From assembly GCF_013407855.1 (NCBI RefSeq), contig NZ_JACBZH010000001.1, positions 124,001-188,000 on the forward strand: DNA of 64,000 bases, in the 5' to 3' direction. The DNA is from Actinopolymorpha rutila. Its GTDB lineage: Bacteria > Actinomycetota > Actinomycetes > Propionibacteriales > Actinopolymorphaceae. Below the pieces are notes generated by a model. It had not been told where the DNA came from. It did not search any database and was given only the letters and a program-made list of their open reading frames with translations. Positions 16,181 through 29,496 of this stretch are shown here, piece by piece. How positions within the stretch are numbered: position 1 is the stretch's first letter; each line of letters begins with the position of its first letter. Both the position numbers and the translations under genes were made by a program.

Positions 16181-16254
16181 TGGGCCTAACTGGACTTGAA
16201 CCAGTGACCTCTTCCTTATCAGGGAAGCGCTCTAACCGTCTGAGCTATAGGCCC
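16181..16254 (-). tRNA. tRNA-Ile (GAT)
   Basis: 74 nt, CCA not encoded. Acceptor GGGCCTA/TAGGCCC, D-arm GCTCAGACGGTTAGAGC, anticodon loop CTGATAA (anticodon GAT), T-arm ACTGG-TTCAAGT-CCAGT. Downstream of the DUF3566 gene on the same strand. Confidence 0.97.
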
Positions 16255-16411
16255 GGGCGCCGACGAACGTTACCGCAACCCTAGCGTCCCGCCCAAACCG
16301 GTTCGACGCGGGTACCGCCAAAGGAACGGTGCGCGACCGGACTCGCGCGGAGATCACCTGAGATCCTCGAACGCGGTCCTCTGGCCCGGTCTCCGGGCCC
16401 CGTCTATCGCG

Positions 16412-17038
16412 TCACTCGTCCTCGGCGAGCGTGACCTCCAGACCACCCAGCAGACTGGCGGACAGGTTGTAGAGGAACGCGCACAATGTCGCGATCGCGG
16501 TGATCAGGATGACGTCGACCACACAGATCAGCGCGGTGAACCCGAGGACCCGTTGCAGCCCGATGTAGTCCTCGAGGTTGAACCGGGTCTCGGAAGCGCT
16601 GCCCAGTACGTCTGTGATCGTCCGGCTGATGGAGTCGTACACGCCGGCCGCCTGAAGGACGTACCAGACCACGCTCACCGCCACGATCGTCACGATCGCG
16701 AACGCGATGGACAGCAGGAAGGCCGTCTTCATCACCGACCACGGGTCGAGCCGGACCGCCCGCAGCCGGGCCCGGCGCACGCGGGCGCGCGGGTCCGGTG
16801 GCGGCTGCGGCGCTGACAGGATCCGCTGGCGGAGCCCGTTGCGCTCCCGGATCGCCGCCGGGTCGGTCGGCCGGTTGGGTGCGGGCCGACGCAGGTCGGG
16901 GCGGGGTGGCGCCGCACGCGGAGCGTCATTCGGACCGTTCTGACCCTTTTGCCCAGAACGGTTGCTGTGGCCAGGTCCGCCCCCGGACGTGGGGATGACT
17001 TGGGTAGCGGATTCGTCAGGCCCGCCGTTCCGTGTCAC
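16412..17038 (-). CDS. DUF3566 membrane protein
   Basis: 208 residues: a polar, Pro/Arg-rich N-terminal half (to about residue 88), then [20 protein letters not shown], a first membrane helix (about 103-127), a polar segment with [12 protein letters not shown], and a second helix (about 165-190) ending [20 protein letters not shown]. This is the DUF3566 protein encoded directly after gyrA in actinobacteria (Rv0007 type). Its GTG overlaps the gyrA stop (GTGA). Function unknown; a link to division or septal membrane has been discussed for relatives. Confidence 0.92.
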   Translation of the reverse strand: MTRNGGPDESATQVIPTSGGGPGHSNRSGQKGQNGPNDAPRAAPPRPDLRRPAPNRPTDPAAIRERNGLRQRILSAPQPPPDPRARVRRARLRAVRLDPWSVMKTAFLLSIAFAIVTIVAVSVVWYVLQAAGVYDSISRTITDVLGSASETRFNLEDYIGLQRVLGFTALICVVDVILITAIATLCAFLYNLSASLLGGLEVTLAEDE

Positions 17039-19629
17039 GTGCTGTCCTCCTGGCTTTCGGCCTGGTCCTGCCCGGCCGGACCGTCGGTAGGTCCATCATC
17101 AGCGGGCAGGTCGTCGGCCGTCTCCGGTTTCCCGTCGTCCCCAGCATCGTCCTCGGTGTTCCGGGCTATGGCAACGACCGAATCCCCCTCGCGAACGCCG
17201 GCGAAGATGACGCCCATGGTGTCACGTCCCTTCGCCGCCACGTCCGCCACCGGGCTCCTGGTGACCTGTCCACTGGCTTTGACGGACAGAACCCGGTCCC
17301 CGTTGCTTACCACTATTGCCCCGACGAGGGATCCCCGGGCGTCGGAAATCCGCATCGCCTTGATTCCCAGCCCGCCACGGCCCTGCCGGCGGTACTCGGA
17401 CACGGCGGTCCGCTTGGCGTAGCCACCGTCGGTGACCGTGAAGACGTACTGGCCCTCTTCCTGCCCGGCCCGGATCACCGCCATCGACAACAGCTCGTCA
17501 CCGTCGCGGAACCGCATCCCGGTCACGCCGGACGTAGCCCGGCCCATCGGCCGCAATTGTCCGTCATCGGCCACGAAACGCACCGCCTGAGCCTTGCGGG
17601 AGACCAGGAGGAGCTCGTCGTCGGGGTTGACCAGCTCCGCGCCGATCAGCTCGTCGTCCTCGTCGCGGAAGTTCAGGGCGATGACCCCGGCCGCGCGATT
17701 GGAGTCGTACTCCCGCAGCGGGGTCTTCTTGACCAGGCCCTTCTTGGTGGCGAGGACGAGGTACGGGAACTGCTCGTAGTCGGCGATCGCGAGCACCTCG
17801 GCGATCTCCTCGTCCGGCTGGAACGACAACAGCCCGGCGACGTGCCCGCCCTTCGCGTCCCGCGCCGCCTCGGGCAGCTCGTACGCCTTGGCGCGGTAGA
17901 CCCGGCCACGGTTGGTGAAGAACAACAGCCAGTGATGGGTGCGGGTCACGAACAGGTGGTTGATCACGTCGTCGCCACGCAGCGACGCGCCCCGCACACC
18001 CTTGCCGCCGCGCTTCTGGCTGCGATAGAGGTCACTGCGGGTGCGCTTGGCGTAGCCACCCATCGTGATGGTGACCACGACCTCCTCGTCGGGGATGAGG
18101 TCGGCCGCGGTCAGGTCGCCGTCGGCGGGAATGATCTGCGTACGCCGGTCGTCGCCGTAGCGGTCGACGATGGCGGTCAGCTCCTCGGCCACGATCGTGC
18201 GCTGCCGCTCCGGCGAGGCGAGGATGTCCTTGTAGTCGGCGATCCGGGCCTCGAGCTCGGCCAGCCGCTCCAGGATGGCCTGGCGTTCGAGCGCGGCCAG
18301 CCGGCGCAGCTGCATGTCGAGGATGGCCCGCGCCTGGATCTCGTCGATCTCCAGCAGCTCGATCAGCCCGGTGCGGGCGTCATCGGCCGAGGGGCTGCGC
18401 CGGATCAGTGCGATGACCTCGTCGAGGGCGTCCAGCGCCTTGGCCAGGCCGCGGTAGACGTGGGCGTCCTCCTCCGCCTTGCGCAGCCGGAAGCGGGTGC
18501 GCCGCTGGATCACGTCGATCTGGTGGTCGATCCAGTGCGAGATGAACAGGTCGAGGGAGAGCGTGCGCGGAATCCCGTCGACCAGCGCCAGCATGTTGGC
18601 GCCGAAGTTGTCCTGCAGCTGTGTGTGCTTGTAGAGGTTGTTGAGGACGACCTTCGCGATCGCGTCCCGCTTGAGGACGACGACCAGGCGCTGGCCGGTA
18701 CGGGAGGAGGAGTCGTCGCGTACGTCGGCGATTCCGGTGACCTTGCCGGAGTCGGCGAGCTCGGCGATCCGCAGGGCGAGGTTGTCCGGGTTGACCTGGT
18801 AGGGCAGCTCGGTGATGACCAGACAGGTCCGGCCCTTGTTGTCCTCCTCCACGTCGACCACCGCGCGCATGGTGATCGAGCCGCGACCGGTCCGGTAGGC
18901 GTCCTCGATCCCGCGGTTGCCGACGATCAGCGCACCGGTCGGGAAGTCCGGACCATGGATCCGCTCCATGGCGGCGGCGAGGATCTCCTCACGGGTCGCC
19001 TCGGGATGCTCCAGCGCCCACAGTGCCGCCGAGGCGACCTCGCGCATGTTGTGCGGCGGGATGTTGGTGGCCATCCCGACCGCGATCCCGGCCGAGCCGT
19101 TGACCAGCAGGTTGGGGAACCGGCTGGGGAGTACGACCGGCTCCTGCCCGCGACCGTCGTAGTTGGCGCGGAACTCGACGGTGTCCTCGTCGATGTCGCG
19201 CACCATCTCCATGGCCAGCGGCGCCATCCGGCACTCGGTGTACCGCATCGCGGCCGGCGGGTCGTTGCCGGGCGAGCCGAAGTTACCCTGCCCCTGCACC
19301 AGCGGGTGCCGCTTGGTCCACGGCTGCGCCAGGCCGACGAGAGTGTCGTAGATCGCGCTGTCGCCGTGGGGGTGGTACTGACCCATCACGTCACCGACGA
19401 CGCGCGAGCACTTGGAGAAGCCCCGGTCCGGGCGGTATCCGCCGTCGTACATGGCGTACAGCACGCGGACGTGCACCGGCTTCAACCCGTCGCGGACGTC
19501 CGGCAGCGCCCGGCCCACGATCACGCTCATGGCGTACTCGAGGTAGTTGCGCTGCATCTCCGCCTGGAGATCGACGGGGTTGATCCTGGAGGGGGGAGGA
19601 GGTGGAGCGGCGGTGGTGTCTTCGGTCAC
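17035..19629 (-). CDS. gyrA: DNA gyrase subunit A
   Basis: 864 residues, normal length. Catalytic Tyr130 lies in [10 protein letters not shown]. The quinolone-determining region [15 protein letters not shown] has Ser91 and Asp95, the sensitive-type residues. The C-terminal wrapping domain has the GyrA box as QKRGGKG. With GyrB it forms the A2B2 enzyme that introduces negative supercoils using ATP. Transcribed away from oriC, 97 bases after gyrB and overlapping the DUF3566 gene. The N-terminus has a Pro run (APPPPP). Confidence 0.98.
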   Translation of the reverse strand: MTEDTTAAPPPPPSRINPVDLQAEMQRNYLEYAMSVIVGRALPDVRDGLKPVHVRVLYAMYDGGYRPDRGFSKCSRVVGDVMGQYHPHGDSAIYDTLVGLAQPWTKRHPLVQGQGNFGSPGNDPPAAMRYTECRMAPLAMEMVRDIDEDTVEFRANYDGRGQEPVVLPSRFPNLLVNGSAGIAVGMATNIPPHNMREVASAALWALEHPEATREEILAAAMERIHGPDFPTGALIVGNRGIEDAYRTGRGSITMRAVVDVEEDNKGRTCLVITELPYQVNPDNLALRIAELADSGKVTGIADVRDDSSSRTGQRLVVVLKRDAIAKVVLNNLYKHTQLQDNFGANMLALVDGIPRTLSLDLFISHWIDHQIDVIQRRTRFRLRKAEEDAHVYRGLAKALDALDEVIALIRRSPSADDARTGLIELLEIDEIQARAILDMQLRRLAALERQAILERLAELEARIADYKDILASPERQRTIVAEELTAIVDRYGDDRRTQIIPADGDLTAADLIPDEEVVVTITMGGYAKRTRSDLYRSQKRGGKGVRGASLRGDDVINHLFVTRTHHWLLFFTNRGRVYRAKAYELPEAARDAKGGHVAGLLSFQPDEEIAEVLAIADYEQFPYLVLATKKGLVKKTPLREYDSNRAAGVIALNFRDEDDELIGAELVNPDDELLLVSRKAQAVRFVADDGQLRPMGRATSGVTGMRFRDGDELLSMAVIRAGQEEGQYVFTVTDGGYAKRTAVSEYRRQGRGGLGIKAMRISDARGSLVGAIVVSNGDRVLSVKASGQVTRSPVADVAAKGRDTMGVIFAGVREGDSVVAIARNTEDDAGDDGKPETADDLPADDGPTDGPAGQDQAESQEDST

Positions 19630-19726
19630 TGGACCTGTTCCTTCGCACTACGGTCGCCCACGGGGGTCGACGCGAGGTGTCCGGGCGAACCGGTGGACGG
19701 GGAGCTGGACGTTGCGGGGAGAGTCA

Positions 19727-22057
<2,331 letters not shown>

Positions 22058-22753
22058 TCAGCCGTAGGTGTCCCGGGGACCCCGTCCGTCGCGCACGCTG
22101 CGCAGACCCCGCTGCCAGCTCGGCGCCGACGGGCCGAGAACGACCACCCGCCGGACGGTGCCGTCACCGAGTTCCTCGTTCAGCCTCCGCACCAGGCTCG
22201 GCGCGAGCAACCGGACCTGGGTCGCCCACGCGGTCGAGTCGGCCCGGACGGTCAGCTCGGCGTCGACGTACCGCTCCGCCCTGCAGTGCGCGGCGACGTC
22301 CGGCCCGACGATGTTGTCCCAGCGGGCGAGTGCGCCGGCGACGGCCACGTCGGTGGTCCAGCCGCGTTCGTTGACGAGGCGGCCGATGGTGGAGTCGAGC
22401 ACCTGCGGGTCACGGTCGTCGGGACCGGCGCCGGACCGGGTGGTCCGGGTCGTGCGTCCCGCCCTCGAACGCCGGCCACCGGTGCGGCCCGCCGAGCCGG
22501 ACCGTCCGCCTGGGCGGCCGCCGGGGCCTGCCCCGGGACGTGCGAGGGCTGCCGCGACCGCCCGGGCCAGTTCGAGGCCGGAGGGATTCCAGGTCGCGTC
22601 GCCGTCGTCGGGTGAGCGGGGGCCTTCCGGCGTCTCTTCGCCCTGGCCGGCCGTCGCCCGGTCTTCGGCGCCGACAGAGTCGACGGGGCCGTCGGAGTCG
22701 ACAGGCACCGAAGTGTCGACGCTGTCCGGCTGGTCAGGCGGCTCGGTCGGCAC
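22058..22753 (-). CDS. DUF721 (DciA-like) protein
   Basis: 231 residues. The first half is a disordered acidic then Gly/Arg-rich stretch ([24 protein letters not shown]). The C-terminal half is the DUF721 domain: [34 protein letters not shown], then [23 protein letters not shown]721 proteins of the DciA group help load the replicative helicase; actinobacterial members sit after recF. The GTG start overlaps the end of recF by 20 bases, so it is coupled to it. Confidence 0.88.
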   Translation of the reverse strand: MPTEPPDQPDSVDTSVPVDSDGPVDSVGAEDRATAGQGEETPEGPRSPDDGDATWNPSGLELARAVAAALARPGAGPGGRPGGRSGSAGRTGGRRSRAGRTTRTTRSGAGPDDRDPQVLDSTIGRLVNERGWTTDVAVAGALARWDNIVGPDVAAHCRAERYVDAELTVRADSTAWATQVRLLAPSLVRRLNEELGDGTVRRVVVLGPSAPSWQRGLRSVRDGRGPRDTYG

Positions 22754-23855
22754 GATCGACCCTCCCTTCCGCGACGACGTATCGCGCCCCGGCCAGCTGC
22801 TCCGGGACGTCCTCGGCCACCGCCGCGGTGACCAGCACCTGCTCCGCGCCGGCCACCAGACCCGCCAGCCGGCGTCTGCGGCCGGCGTCGAGTTCGGCGA
22901 ACACGTCGTCCAGGATCAGCACCGGTTCACCTCCGTCGCTGCACAGCAGGTCGTACGCCGCGAGGCGCAGCGCCAGCGCCACCGACCACGACTCGCCGTG
23001 GCTGGCGTATCCCTTCGCCGGAAACTCACCGAGGCTCAGGACCACGTCGTCGCGGTGCGGACCGACCAGCGAGACGCCGCGGCGGACTTCCTCGTCCCGG
23101 CGTTCGGCCAGCGCGGCGGTGACGTCGTCGGCCAGCGCGGCGGCGGTGACCTGGTCGCCGAGGTCGGCGGAGCTGCGGTAGTCGAGCCGGACCTCCTCCT
23201 GCGTGGGCGAGACGTGTGCGTAGGCCTTCGCCACCAGTGGACGCAGCAACTCGATCGTGGCCAGCCTGGCCGCGAGGATCTCCCCACTGAGCCGGGCCAG
23301 GTGTGAATCCCACGCGTCCAGCGTGCGCAGTGCCCCGGAGGACGCCTGCGCCGCTGTCTTCAGCAGGGTGTTCCGTTGGCGCAGAACCCGGTCGTAGTCC
23401 TGGCGTACGCCGGAAAGCCGCGGGGCGCGGGCCACCAGCAACTCGTCCAGGAACCGCCGCCGGGTGTCCGGGTCGCCCTTCACCAGGGCGAGGTCCTCGG
23501 GTGCGAACAGGACCGTGCGAAGAACGCCGAGCACGTCCCGCGGACGGGAGACCGGCGAGCGGTTGAGCCGGGCCCTGTTGGTGCGCCCGGGCGTGACCTC
23601 CAGCTCGATCAGCGCGTGCCGGGCGTCACGGACCACGTCCCCGCGAACGATCGCACGGGTCGCGTCGGCGCGCACCAACGGCGCGTCGTACGGCACCCGG
23701 TGCGAACCGAGCGTGGCGAGGTAACCGACCGCCTCCACGAGATTGGTCTTGCCCTGGCCGTTCTGGCCCAGAAACACCGTGACCCCGGGTTCGAGGTCGA
23801 GCTCGACCGTGGCGTAGTTGCGGAAGTCGGTGAGGGAGAGGTGCGCGACGTACAC
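22734..23855 (-). CDS. recF: DNA replication/repair protein RecF
   Basis: 373 residues, usual length. Starts [20 protein letters not shown]; Walker A GQNGQGKT at residues 30-37; ABC signature region [19 protein letters not shown]; Walker [13 protein letters not shown]. RecF is an SMC-like ATPase that binds gapped DNA with RecO/RecR to load RecA. Gene order dnaN-gnd-recF-DUF721-gyrB is the actinobacterial standard, with gnd inserted between dnaN and recF. Confidence 0.97.
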   Translation of the reverse strand: MYVAHLSLTDFRNYATVELDLEPGVTVFLGQNGQGKTNLVEAVGYLATLGSHRVPYDAPLVRADATRAIVRGDVVRDARHALIELEVTPGRTNRARLNRSPVSRPRDVLGVLRTVLFAPEDLALVKGDPDTRRRFLDELLVARAPRLSGVRQDYDRVLRQRNTLLKTAAQASSGALRTLDAWDSHLARLSGEILAARLATIELLRPLVAKAYAHVSPTQEEVRLDYRSSADLGDQVTAAALADDVTAALAERRDEEVRRGVSLVGPHRDDVVLSLGEFPAKGYASHGESWSVALALRLAAYDLLCSDGGEPVLILDDVFAELDAGRRRRLAGLVAGAEQVLVTAAVAEDVPEQLAGARYVVAEGRVDRADRAA

Positions 23856-23876
23856 GGCAGTGCGTCGGGGATCGGC

Positions 23877-24785
23877 TCAGGGAGCCTCGGTGTCCGGGCG
23901 CACCGCATGGGCGTCCGGGTGCACCGCGTGGCCGCCGAACTGGTTGCGCATCGCGGCGATGGCCTTCATCGCGGGGGAGTCGTCCTGACGGGACGCGAAG
24001 CGGGCGAAGAGTGCGGCGGCGATGGCCGGCATGGGTACGGCGTTGTCGATGGCGGCCTCCACCGTCCAGCGACCTTCGCCGGAGTCGTCGGCGTACCCCT
24101 TGATCTTCTCGAGGCCCTGGTCCTCCTCCAGCGCGGAGACCAGCAGGTCGAGCAGCCAGGACCGGATCACGGTGCCCTCGCGCCAGGAGCGGAAGACGTC
24201 GGTGACGTTGTCGACGATGTCGGTGGCCTCGAGGAGTTCGTATCCCTCGGCGTAGGCCTGCATCACGCCGTACTCGATGCCGTTGTGGACCATCTTGGCG
24301 AAGTGGCCGGCACCGACCTTGCCGGCGTGGACGAAGCCGAACTCGCCGTCCGGCTTGAGTGCGTCGAACGCGGGCTGGACCTTGGCCACGTCCTCGGCCT
24401 TGCCGCCGCACATCAGTGCGTAGCCGTTGGTACGGCCCCACACCCCACCGGACACGCCGCAGTCCACGAACCCGATGCCACGCTCGGCGAGCGTGTGAGC
24501 GCTGGTGACGTCGTCGGTCCACCGCGAGTTGCCGCCGTCGACCACGACGTCACCCTCGTCGAGAAGCGTGGCGAGTTCGGCGATCACCGCGCGGGTCAGT
24601 CCCCCGGCCGGAACCATCACCCACACCACGCGAGGCCGCGACATCTGCGCGACCATCGCCTCGAGACTGTCCACGTCGGAGACCTCGGGGTTGCGGTCGT
24701 ACCCCACGACCGTGTGATCGGCGGCACGCAGGCGCTCCCGCATGTTCGCGCCCATCTTGCCCAGGCCGACGAGCCCGATCTCCAT
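23877..24785 (-). CDS. gnd: 6-phosphogluconate dehydrogenase, decarboxylating (short type)
   Basis: 302 residues, the short GndA/YqeC type rather than the 470-residue form. NAD(P)-binding MEIGLVGLGKMGANM, substrate site DGGNSRWTDD, catalytic GAGHFAKMVHNGIEYG with the Lys and His-Asn pair. It oxidises 6-phosphogluconate to ribulose 5-phosphate and CO2 in the pentose phosphate pathway. The ATG at 24783-24785 fits the family start; a longer frame upstream looks non-homologous. Placement between dnaN and recF is seen in Streptomyces and mycobacteria. Confidence 0.95.
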   Translation of the reverse strand: MEIGLVGLGKMGANMRERLRAADHTVVGYDRNPEVSDVDSLEAMVAQMSRPRVVWVMVPAGGLTRAVIAELATLLDEGDVVVDGGNSRWTDDVTSAHTLAERGIGFVDCGVSGGVWGRTNGYALMCGGKAEDVAKVQPAFDALKPDGEFGFVHAGKVGAGHFAKMVHNGIEYGVMQAYAEGYELLEATDIVDNVTDVFRSWREGTVIRSWLLDLLVSALEEDQGLEKIKGYADDSGEGRWTVEAAIDNAVPMPAIAAALFARFASRQDDSPAMKAIAAMRNQFGGHAVHPDAHAVRPDTEAP

Positions 24786-24899
24786 CAGAACCAGTCCCTT
24801 CTCGTGTGCCGGTACGCCGTTCCTCCCGTGTGCTGCCCCAACCGCGCCGGGGCATTCCCGCATCGACCCGCTGGTGGGCCCGTTTAGATCTCGCCGGGC

Positions 24900-26048
24900 T
24901 CAGCTCTGCAGTCGTACCGGCATCAGCAGGTAGCGATAGTCGCTGTTCGGCTCGGCGTCGGCGGCGGGCAGGCCGGTGAGGACGGCCGGACGGGTCGACT
25001 GGGTGAACGCGAACTGCGCGATCGGCGCCTCGATCGCACCCAGGCCGTCGAGGAGGTACTGCGGGTTGAACCCGATGGTCAGCCCCTCGCCCTCGATGGT
25101 CGCGTCGATCGACTCCGACGCCTGCGCCTCGTCGCTGCTGCCCGCCTCCAGCGTGGCGACCCCGTCGTCGAAGGTCAGCCGGATCGGGGTGTTGCGTTCG
25201 GCCACCAGGGCGACGCGCTTCAGCGACTCGACGAGGGAGCTGGTCTCCACCCGGGCGACGGTCTGCTGCTCGGGCGGGAAGAGCGTGCGGTACTTCGGGA
25301 ACTCACCGTCCAGCAACCGGGTGGTCGTCCGGCGCTGGGAGCCACCGGTGGTGCCGGTGAAGCCAACGAGCCCCTCGCCACTGCCGGTGCCCGGCGCGGC
25401 GAGCGCGATCGTCACCTCCGATCCAGCACCGAACGCCTTGGCCGTGTCGGCGAGCACCCGGGCCGGCACCAGAGCGGTGGCCGACAGGTCGGACTGCTCC
25501 GGCGACCAGGTGAACTCGCGGACCGCGAGGCGGTAGCGGTCGGTCGCGGCGAGCGTCACCGACGAGCCCTCGATCTCGATCCGTACCCCGGTGAGGACCG
25601 GCAGCATGTCGTCGCGGCCGGCGGCCACGGCCACCTGCGAGACGGCGTTGGCGAACACGTCGCCCTTCACCGTGCCGGAGGCGGCCGGCATCTGCGGCAG
25701 CTCGGGGTAGTCCTCGACCGGCAGCGTCTGCACGGTGAACCGCGCGCTGCGGCAGGTCACCACGACTTTGCCGCCCTCGGCGGTGAGGTCGACCGGCTGG
25801 GCCGGCAGGCTCCGGCTGATGTCGGCGAGCAGGCGCCCGGACACCAACGCCGAACCCTCGGCGGAGACCTCGGCGGGCACGCTGACGCGAGCGGAGGTCT
25901 CGTAGTCGAAGCCGGACAGCAGCAACTCGCCGTCGCGGGCCTCGACCAACATGCCGGCGAGCACGGGCAGCGAGGGCCTGGACGGAAGGCTGCGTGCCAC
26001 CCAGGCCACCGAATCGGCGAGGACGTCACGGTCTACGCGGAACTTCAC
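24900..26048 (-). CDS. dnaN: DNA polymerase III beta sliding clamp
   Basis: 382 residues from GTG at 26046-26048 with GAGGAGG 9 bases upstream. Three clamp domains; typical blocks are MKFRVDRDVLADSVAWVARS (GTG read as Met), SLPVLAGMLVEA, ATDRYRLAVREF, and the C-terminal YRYLLMPVRL. The ring tethers polymerase III, and RecF-like and repair proteins bind its hydrophobic cleft. Leftward, after oriC. Confidence 0.97.
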   Translation of the reverse strand: MKFRVDRDVLADSVAWVARSLPSRPSLPVLAGMLVEARDGELLLSGFDYETSARVSVPAEVSAEGSALVSGRLLADISRSLPAQPVDLTAEGGKVVVTCRSARFTVQTLPVEDYPELPQMPAASGTVKGDVFANAVSQVAVAAGRDDMLPVLTGVRIEIEGSSVTLAATDRYRLAVREFTWSPEQSDLSATALVPARVLADTAKAFGAGSEVTIALAAPGTGSGEGLVGFTGTTGGSQRRTTTRLLDGEFPKYRTLFPPEQQTVARVETSSLVESLKRVALVAERNTPIRLTFDDGVATLEAGSSDEAQASESIDATIEGEGLTIGFNPQYLLDGLGAIEAPIAQFAFTQSTRPAVLTGLPAADAEPNSDYRYLLMPVRLQS

Positions 26049-26563
26049 CGCTCTTCGCCTCCTCGACGGACAGCGGCCAACTGGGAGCACGACGCTACAC
26101 CGCCGACCAGGTCGACGGTGGCGGCGGGGCGACCTGGCCGATGCGCTGTGCGGTTTCGGATCGGAACCGGGTCACCGACGAGGTCACGCGCCGAGTCGGG
26201 CGTCGGGTAGCCGACCCGGTTGGCGGTGGGGGTCCGGAAATGCGGGTCCTGGTGACGTCGTCCCCAGGAGCGGGCCGTTGGGGATTGTGGAGTTCTTGTC
26301 ATAGACGTAATTAGGCTCAGCTTCGTCATAGGTGCGGTGGACACTGGGGATAACTCGCGTTTGCGCTGCTCAGCAAGCTTGCGGGCGTCCACCGGGGCTG
26401 TGTGTGCGGTTGGGGGCGCCTGGGTGGGCCCGGTGGACCGTGGAGTTCTGTCCCACCCGATCCACAGTTCTTCCCCGACCTGGTCGGGATTGATCCACAG
26501 AGTTGTCCCCAGGGTGTGAGCACCGCGCGAGGGCGTGGTGGGCGGGTCGTGGCGGAGGGCGGT
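26049..26563. other. oriC: Probable chromosomal replication origin, oriC (dnaA-dnaN intergenic)
   Basis: 515 bases between dnaA and dnaN, the usual actinobacterial oriC place. DnaA-box-like sites by eye include TTATCCCCA (minus strand, 26345-26353), TTGATCCACA (26490-26499), TTGTCCCCA (26503-26511), TCGTCCCCA (26258-26266) and weaker GCGTCCACC and GATCCACAG. The stretch 26281-26335 (ATTGTGG... GACGTAATTAGGC) is clearly AT-richer than its surroundings and could be the unwinding element. The boxes are looser than the consensus TTGTCCACA; exact limits are not determined. Confidence 0.8.
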
Positions 26564-28168
26564 TCAGGACGAGCGGGCCTGCTGCTTGATGCGGTTCGTG
26601 AGCTCGGTCACCTGGTTGTAGACGCTGCGCCGCTCCGCCATCAGCTGACGGATCTTCCGGTCCGCGTGCATCACCGTGGTGTGGTCGCGTCCGCCGAACT
26701 GCTGGCCGATCTTCGGCAGTGACAGGTCGGTGAGCTCGCGGCAGAGGTACATCGCGATCTGCCGGGCCGTCACGAGGACCCGGCTGCGGCTGGAACCGCA
26801 GAGGTCGTCCATCGACAGGCCGAAGTACGACGAGGTCTGCGCCATGATCTGGCCGGCGGTGATCTCCGGTTCGCCACCGGTCGGGATGAGGTCCTTCAGC
26901 ACGATCTCGGCCAGGGCGAGGTCGACGGCCTGCCGGTTGAGGCTGGCGAACGCCGTCACCCGGATCAGCGCGCCCTCGAGCTCGCGGATGTTGGTCTGGA
27001 TCTTGCTGGCGATGAACTCCAGGACCTCGGGCGGAGCGGTGAGGCGTTCCTGGGCGGCCTTCTTGCGCAGGATCGCGATCCGGGTCTCCAGGTCGGGCGG
27101 CTGGATGTCGGTGATCAGTCCCCACTCGAACCGGTTGCGCAGTCGGTCCTCCAGCGTCTCCAGGCGCTTCGGCGGCCGGTCGGAGGAGATCACGATCTGC
27201 TTGTTCGCGTTGTGGAGCGCGTTGAAGGTGTGGAAGAACTCCTCCTGCGTGCGCTCCTTGTTCTCCAGGAACTGGATGTCGTCGACCAGGAGCACGTCGA
27301 CGTCGCGGTAGCGGCGCTGGAAGGTCGGCGCCTTGTCGTCCCGGATCGAGTTGATGAAGTCGTTGGTGAACTCCTCGCTGGACACGTAACGGATCCGGGC
27401 GTTCGCGAAGAGGTTCCGCACGTAGTGACCGATCGCGTGCAGCAGGTGGGTCTTGCCGAGTCCGGAGTCGCCGTAGATCAACAGCGGGTTGTACGCCTTG
27501 CCCGGCGCTTCCGACACCGCCACCGCCGCCGCGTGGGCGAACCTGTTGGACGAGCCGATGACGAACGTGTCGAAGAGGTACTTCGGGTTCAGCCGCGGTG
27601 GCTCGCTGTCGGCGCGTACCGGCTGACCGGGCGGGGCGGAGGACAGGGTGAAGGCGTCCGTCCCGCTCACGCCGCCGTTCAGCCCGGACCGAGGGAGGTC
27701 GGGTACGCCGGGCTGGCCGGGCGAGGCCGACCCCGGGGAGCCGGGCGAACCGGATGATCCCGACATCCCGGGCCCCTGCGTTCCGGGCTGCCCCTGGCCG
27801 TGTGGTCCGGCGGGGATTCCTCCGCGCTCGTGCCCCTGGTCGTACTCGTCCCCGTCGGCCGCGGCCGCGCTCGCCATGCCGTCGGGGTCGTCGTGATCGT
27901 CGAGGGAGAGCGAGGGCTCGACGGTGACGGCCAGCCGGACCGGCTGGCCGAGCGCCGTGGACAAAGCATCCTCGAGGCGCGGACGGAGCTTGGTCTCGAG
28001 CTGGGTGCGGGTGAAGTCGTCGCGGACGGCGATGATCGCGGTGTTGCCGTGCAGGGTGACCGGGCGACTCTGGGCGAGCCACACCCGGTGCGTGGCCGGC
28101 AGATCCTGGTCGAGGCCATCGCGGACCAGTCGCCAGGTGGCGCTGAGTGGGTCAGGTTCGCCGGCCAC
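26564..28168 (-). CDS. dnaA: Chromosomal replication initiator DnaA
   Basis: 534 residues from the GTG at 28166-28168. Domain I about 5-90 ([16 protein letters not shown]); linker domain II about 90-190, Gly/Pro/Ser-rich and long; AAA+ domain with Walker A GDSGLGKT (233-240) and Walker [10 protein letters not shown]-terminal DNA-binding domain with the signature [21 protein letters not shown]-DnaA binds the oriC boxes and melts DNA. Upstream extension of the frame to 28384 runs into DnaA-box DNA and is not coding. Confidence 0.97.
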   Translation of the reverse strand: MAGEPDPLSATWRLVRDGLDQDLPATHRVWLAQSRPVTLHGNTAIIAVRDDFTRTQLETKLRPRLEDALSTALGQPVRLAVTVEPSLSLDDHDDPDGMASAAAADGDEYDQGHERGGIPAGPHGQGQPGTQGPGMSGSSGSPGSPGSASPGQPGVPDLPRSGLNGGVSGTDAFTLSSAPPGQPVRADSEPPRLNPKYLFDTFVIGSSNRFAHAAAVAVSEAPGKAYNPLLIYGDSGLGKTHLLHAIGHYVRNLFANARIRYVSSEEFTNDFINSIRDDKAPTFQRRYRDVDVLLVDDIQFLENKERTQEEFFHTFNALHNANKQIVISSDRPPKRLETLEDRLRNRFEWGLITDIQPPDLETRIAILRKKAAQERLTAPPEVLEFIASKIQTNIRELEGALIRVTAFASLNRQAVDLALAEIVLKDLIPTGGEPEITAGQIMAQTSSYFGLSMDDLCGSSRSRVLVTARQIAMYLCRELTDLSLPKIGQQFGGRDHTTVMHADRKIRQLMAERRSVYNQVTELTNRIKQQARSS

Positions 28169-28700
28169 TAGGTCACTCCCGTCTCGACATGCTTTTGGTC
28201 TTGCGCCCACGCCCTGTGGATTACCCCGCCGTGCGCGGCTGTGGACGGACTTCGGTCGACCACAATCCCAGGCGCTCGCAGGCGTCCACAGATCCTTCCA
28301 CAGGCTGTGTAAAGCGACTGTGGACGACCCTAAGGGTGAGGGACGGTAACAAGCGCACAATCCGGTCAACAAGCTCCGGTCCATTCACGGCGAACCGGGC
28401 CGAAGCCGGACGACCCGGACGTTTCTCCGTCGGGCCCGCGCAATCGCCCGGTGCCCCCGGGACCACGATCTCCGGGCGGACGTGAGACGGTCGCAGCAAC
28501 CCGGTCGGCAGGGCCCAGTTTGACCGGCCGAGCGGCTGACCCGTACCGTAAGTCGGTCACGGTGCTGTCTTCTTCGGCGCTCGCCGTATGCTCACGGATC
28601 AGATCCCACACCGCACTCGGTGCGTGTGCGGGGCCGCGGGTGGACGGTGACGTCGAGTTGATGGTGCCCGCGATCTTCGTCACTGACCAGGAGACTCCCT
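28169..28700. other. dnaA-rpmH divergent intergenic region with DnaA-box cluster
   Basis: 532 bases without a gene, carrying promoters for dnaA (left) and rpmH (right). By eye, DnaA-box-like sites: TAATCCACA (minus, 28215-28223), CCGTCCACA (minus, 28240-28248), GCGTCCACA (28282-28290), CCTTCCACA (28294-28302) and TCGTCCACA (minus, 28319-28327). Five sites within about 110 bases suggest either dnaA autoregulation or a second half of a split origin. Confidence 0.7.
28520..28549 (+). promoter_or_regulatory. Candidate rpmH promoter
   Basis: TTGACC at 28520-28525 and TACCGT at 28544-28549 with an 18-base spacer fit the -35/-10 pattern. Start would be near 28557, giving a leader of about 145 bases. 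A TATGCT at 28587-28592 is an alternative -10. Confidence 0.35.
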
Positions 28701-28835
28701 GTGAAGCGCACCTTCCAGCCCAACAACCGGCGCCGGAACAAGACGCACGGCTTCCGGCTGCGGATGCGGACCCGAGCCGGCCGCGCCATCCTTTCTGCCC
28801 GGCGGCGCAAGGGCCGCCAGCGCCTCGCCGTCTGA
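28701..28835 (+). CDS. rpmH: 50S ribosomal protein L34
   Basis: 44 residues: [20 protein letters not shown] followed by [20 protein letters not shown] and LAV, the textbook L34 sequence. GTG start with AGGAG at 28690-28694. First gene of the rightward rpmH-rnpA-yidD-yidC unit; the gap to rnpA is 32 bases. Confidence 0.98.
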   Translation: MKRTFQPNNRRRNKTHGFRLRMRTRAGRAILSARRRKGRQRLAV

Positions 28836-28867
28836 CGGCCGAGGTCGTCCAGGTCACACTCGATGTC

Positions 28868-29236
28868 GTGGTCCCGGCCCGCCACCGCATGCGTCGTCCG
28901 GCCGACTTCGCGACGGCCATCCGACGCGGACGCCGGTCGGGTCGGTCGACGCTTGTCGTCCACCTCGCACTTACCACGGATCCTGCCCCCGCGAGGGTCG
29001 GGTTCGTGGTGAGCCGTGCCGTGGGCAACGCGGTCGTCCGCAACACCGTGCGGCGACGGCTCCGGCACCTGCTGCGAGACCGGGTCGCCGGGCTGTCCCC
29101 AGGAACCCTCCTCGTCGTCCGCGCGTTACCGTCGGCAGCGGAGGCGTCGAGCCAGCGGCTCGGAGGTGACCTCGACGCGGCGCTCGACGTTGTCCTGACG
29201 CGTGCGCGGCGGGTCGAGGCGGAGGGTGTGCGGTGA
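28868..29236 (+). CDS. rnpA: Ribonuclease P protein component
   Basis: 122 residues, normal length. Starts [20 protein letters not shown], has [20 protein letters not shown] and LRHLLRDR, the conserved RNP motif that contacts the P RNA. Helps the catalytic RNA mature tRNA 5' ends. I chose the GTG at 28868; an upstream frame extension overlaps rpmH. The stop overlaps the yidD start (GTGA). Confidence 0.95.
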   Translation: MVPARHRMRRPADFATAIRRGRRSGRSTLVVHLALTTDPAPARVGFVVSRAVGNAVVRNTVRRRLRHLLRDRVAGLSPGTLLVVRALPSAAEASSQRLGGDLDAALDVVLTRARRVEAEGVR

Positions 29237-29484
29237 AGGTCGTTCTTGTCCTGCTTCTCAAGGGCTATCGCCTGGTGGTGAGCCCCTTGTATGGCCAGGT
29301 GTGCCGCTATCACCCTTCCTGTTCCGCCTATGCCCTGGAAGCAGTCGAGACACACGGGGCATTGCGAGGTAGCTGGCTCGCCGTACGCCGGCTCGCGCGG
29401 TGCCACCCCTGGACCCCCGGTGGGTACGACCCGGTCCCGCCACCCCGACCGCGCGCCGGTGTGGGCGCGCACACCCACACCTGA
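29233..29484 (+). CDS. yidD: Membrane protein insertion efficiency factor YidD
   Basis: 83 residues: [40 protein letters not shown] and [17 protein letters not shown], with the conserved Cys residues and amphipathic N-terminal helix. It aids YidC-dependent insertion of inner-membrane proteins. GTG start overlapping the rnpA stop. Confidence 0.95.
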   Translation: MKVVLVLLLKGYRLVVSPLYGQVCRYHPSCSAYALEAVETHGALRGSWLAVRRLARCHPWTPGGYDPVPPPRPRAGVGAHTHT

Positions 29485-29496
29485 GGTGCATGAAGC

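Noticed and set aside
28169..28384. DnaA start at 28384
   Set aside because: The extra residues are translated DnaA-box DNA with no homology; GTG at 28168 begins the real domain I.
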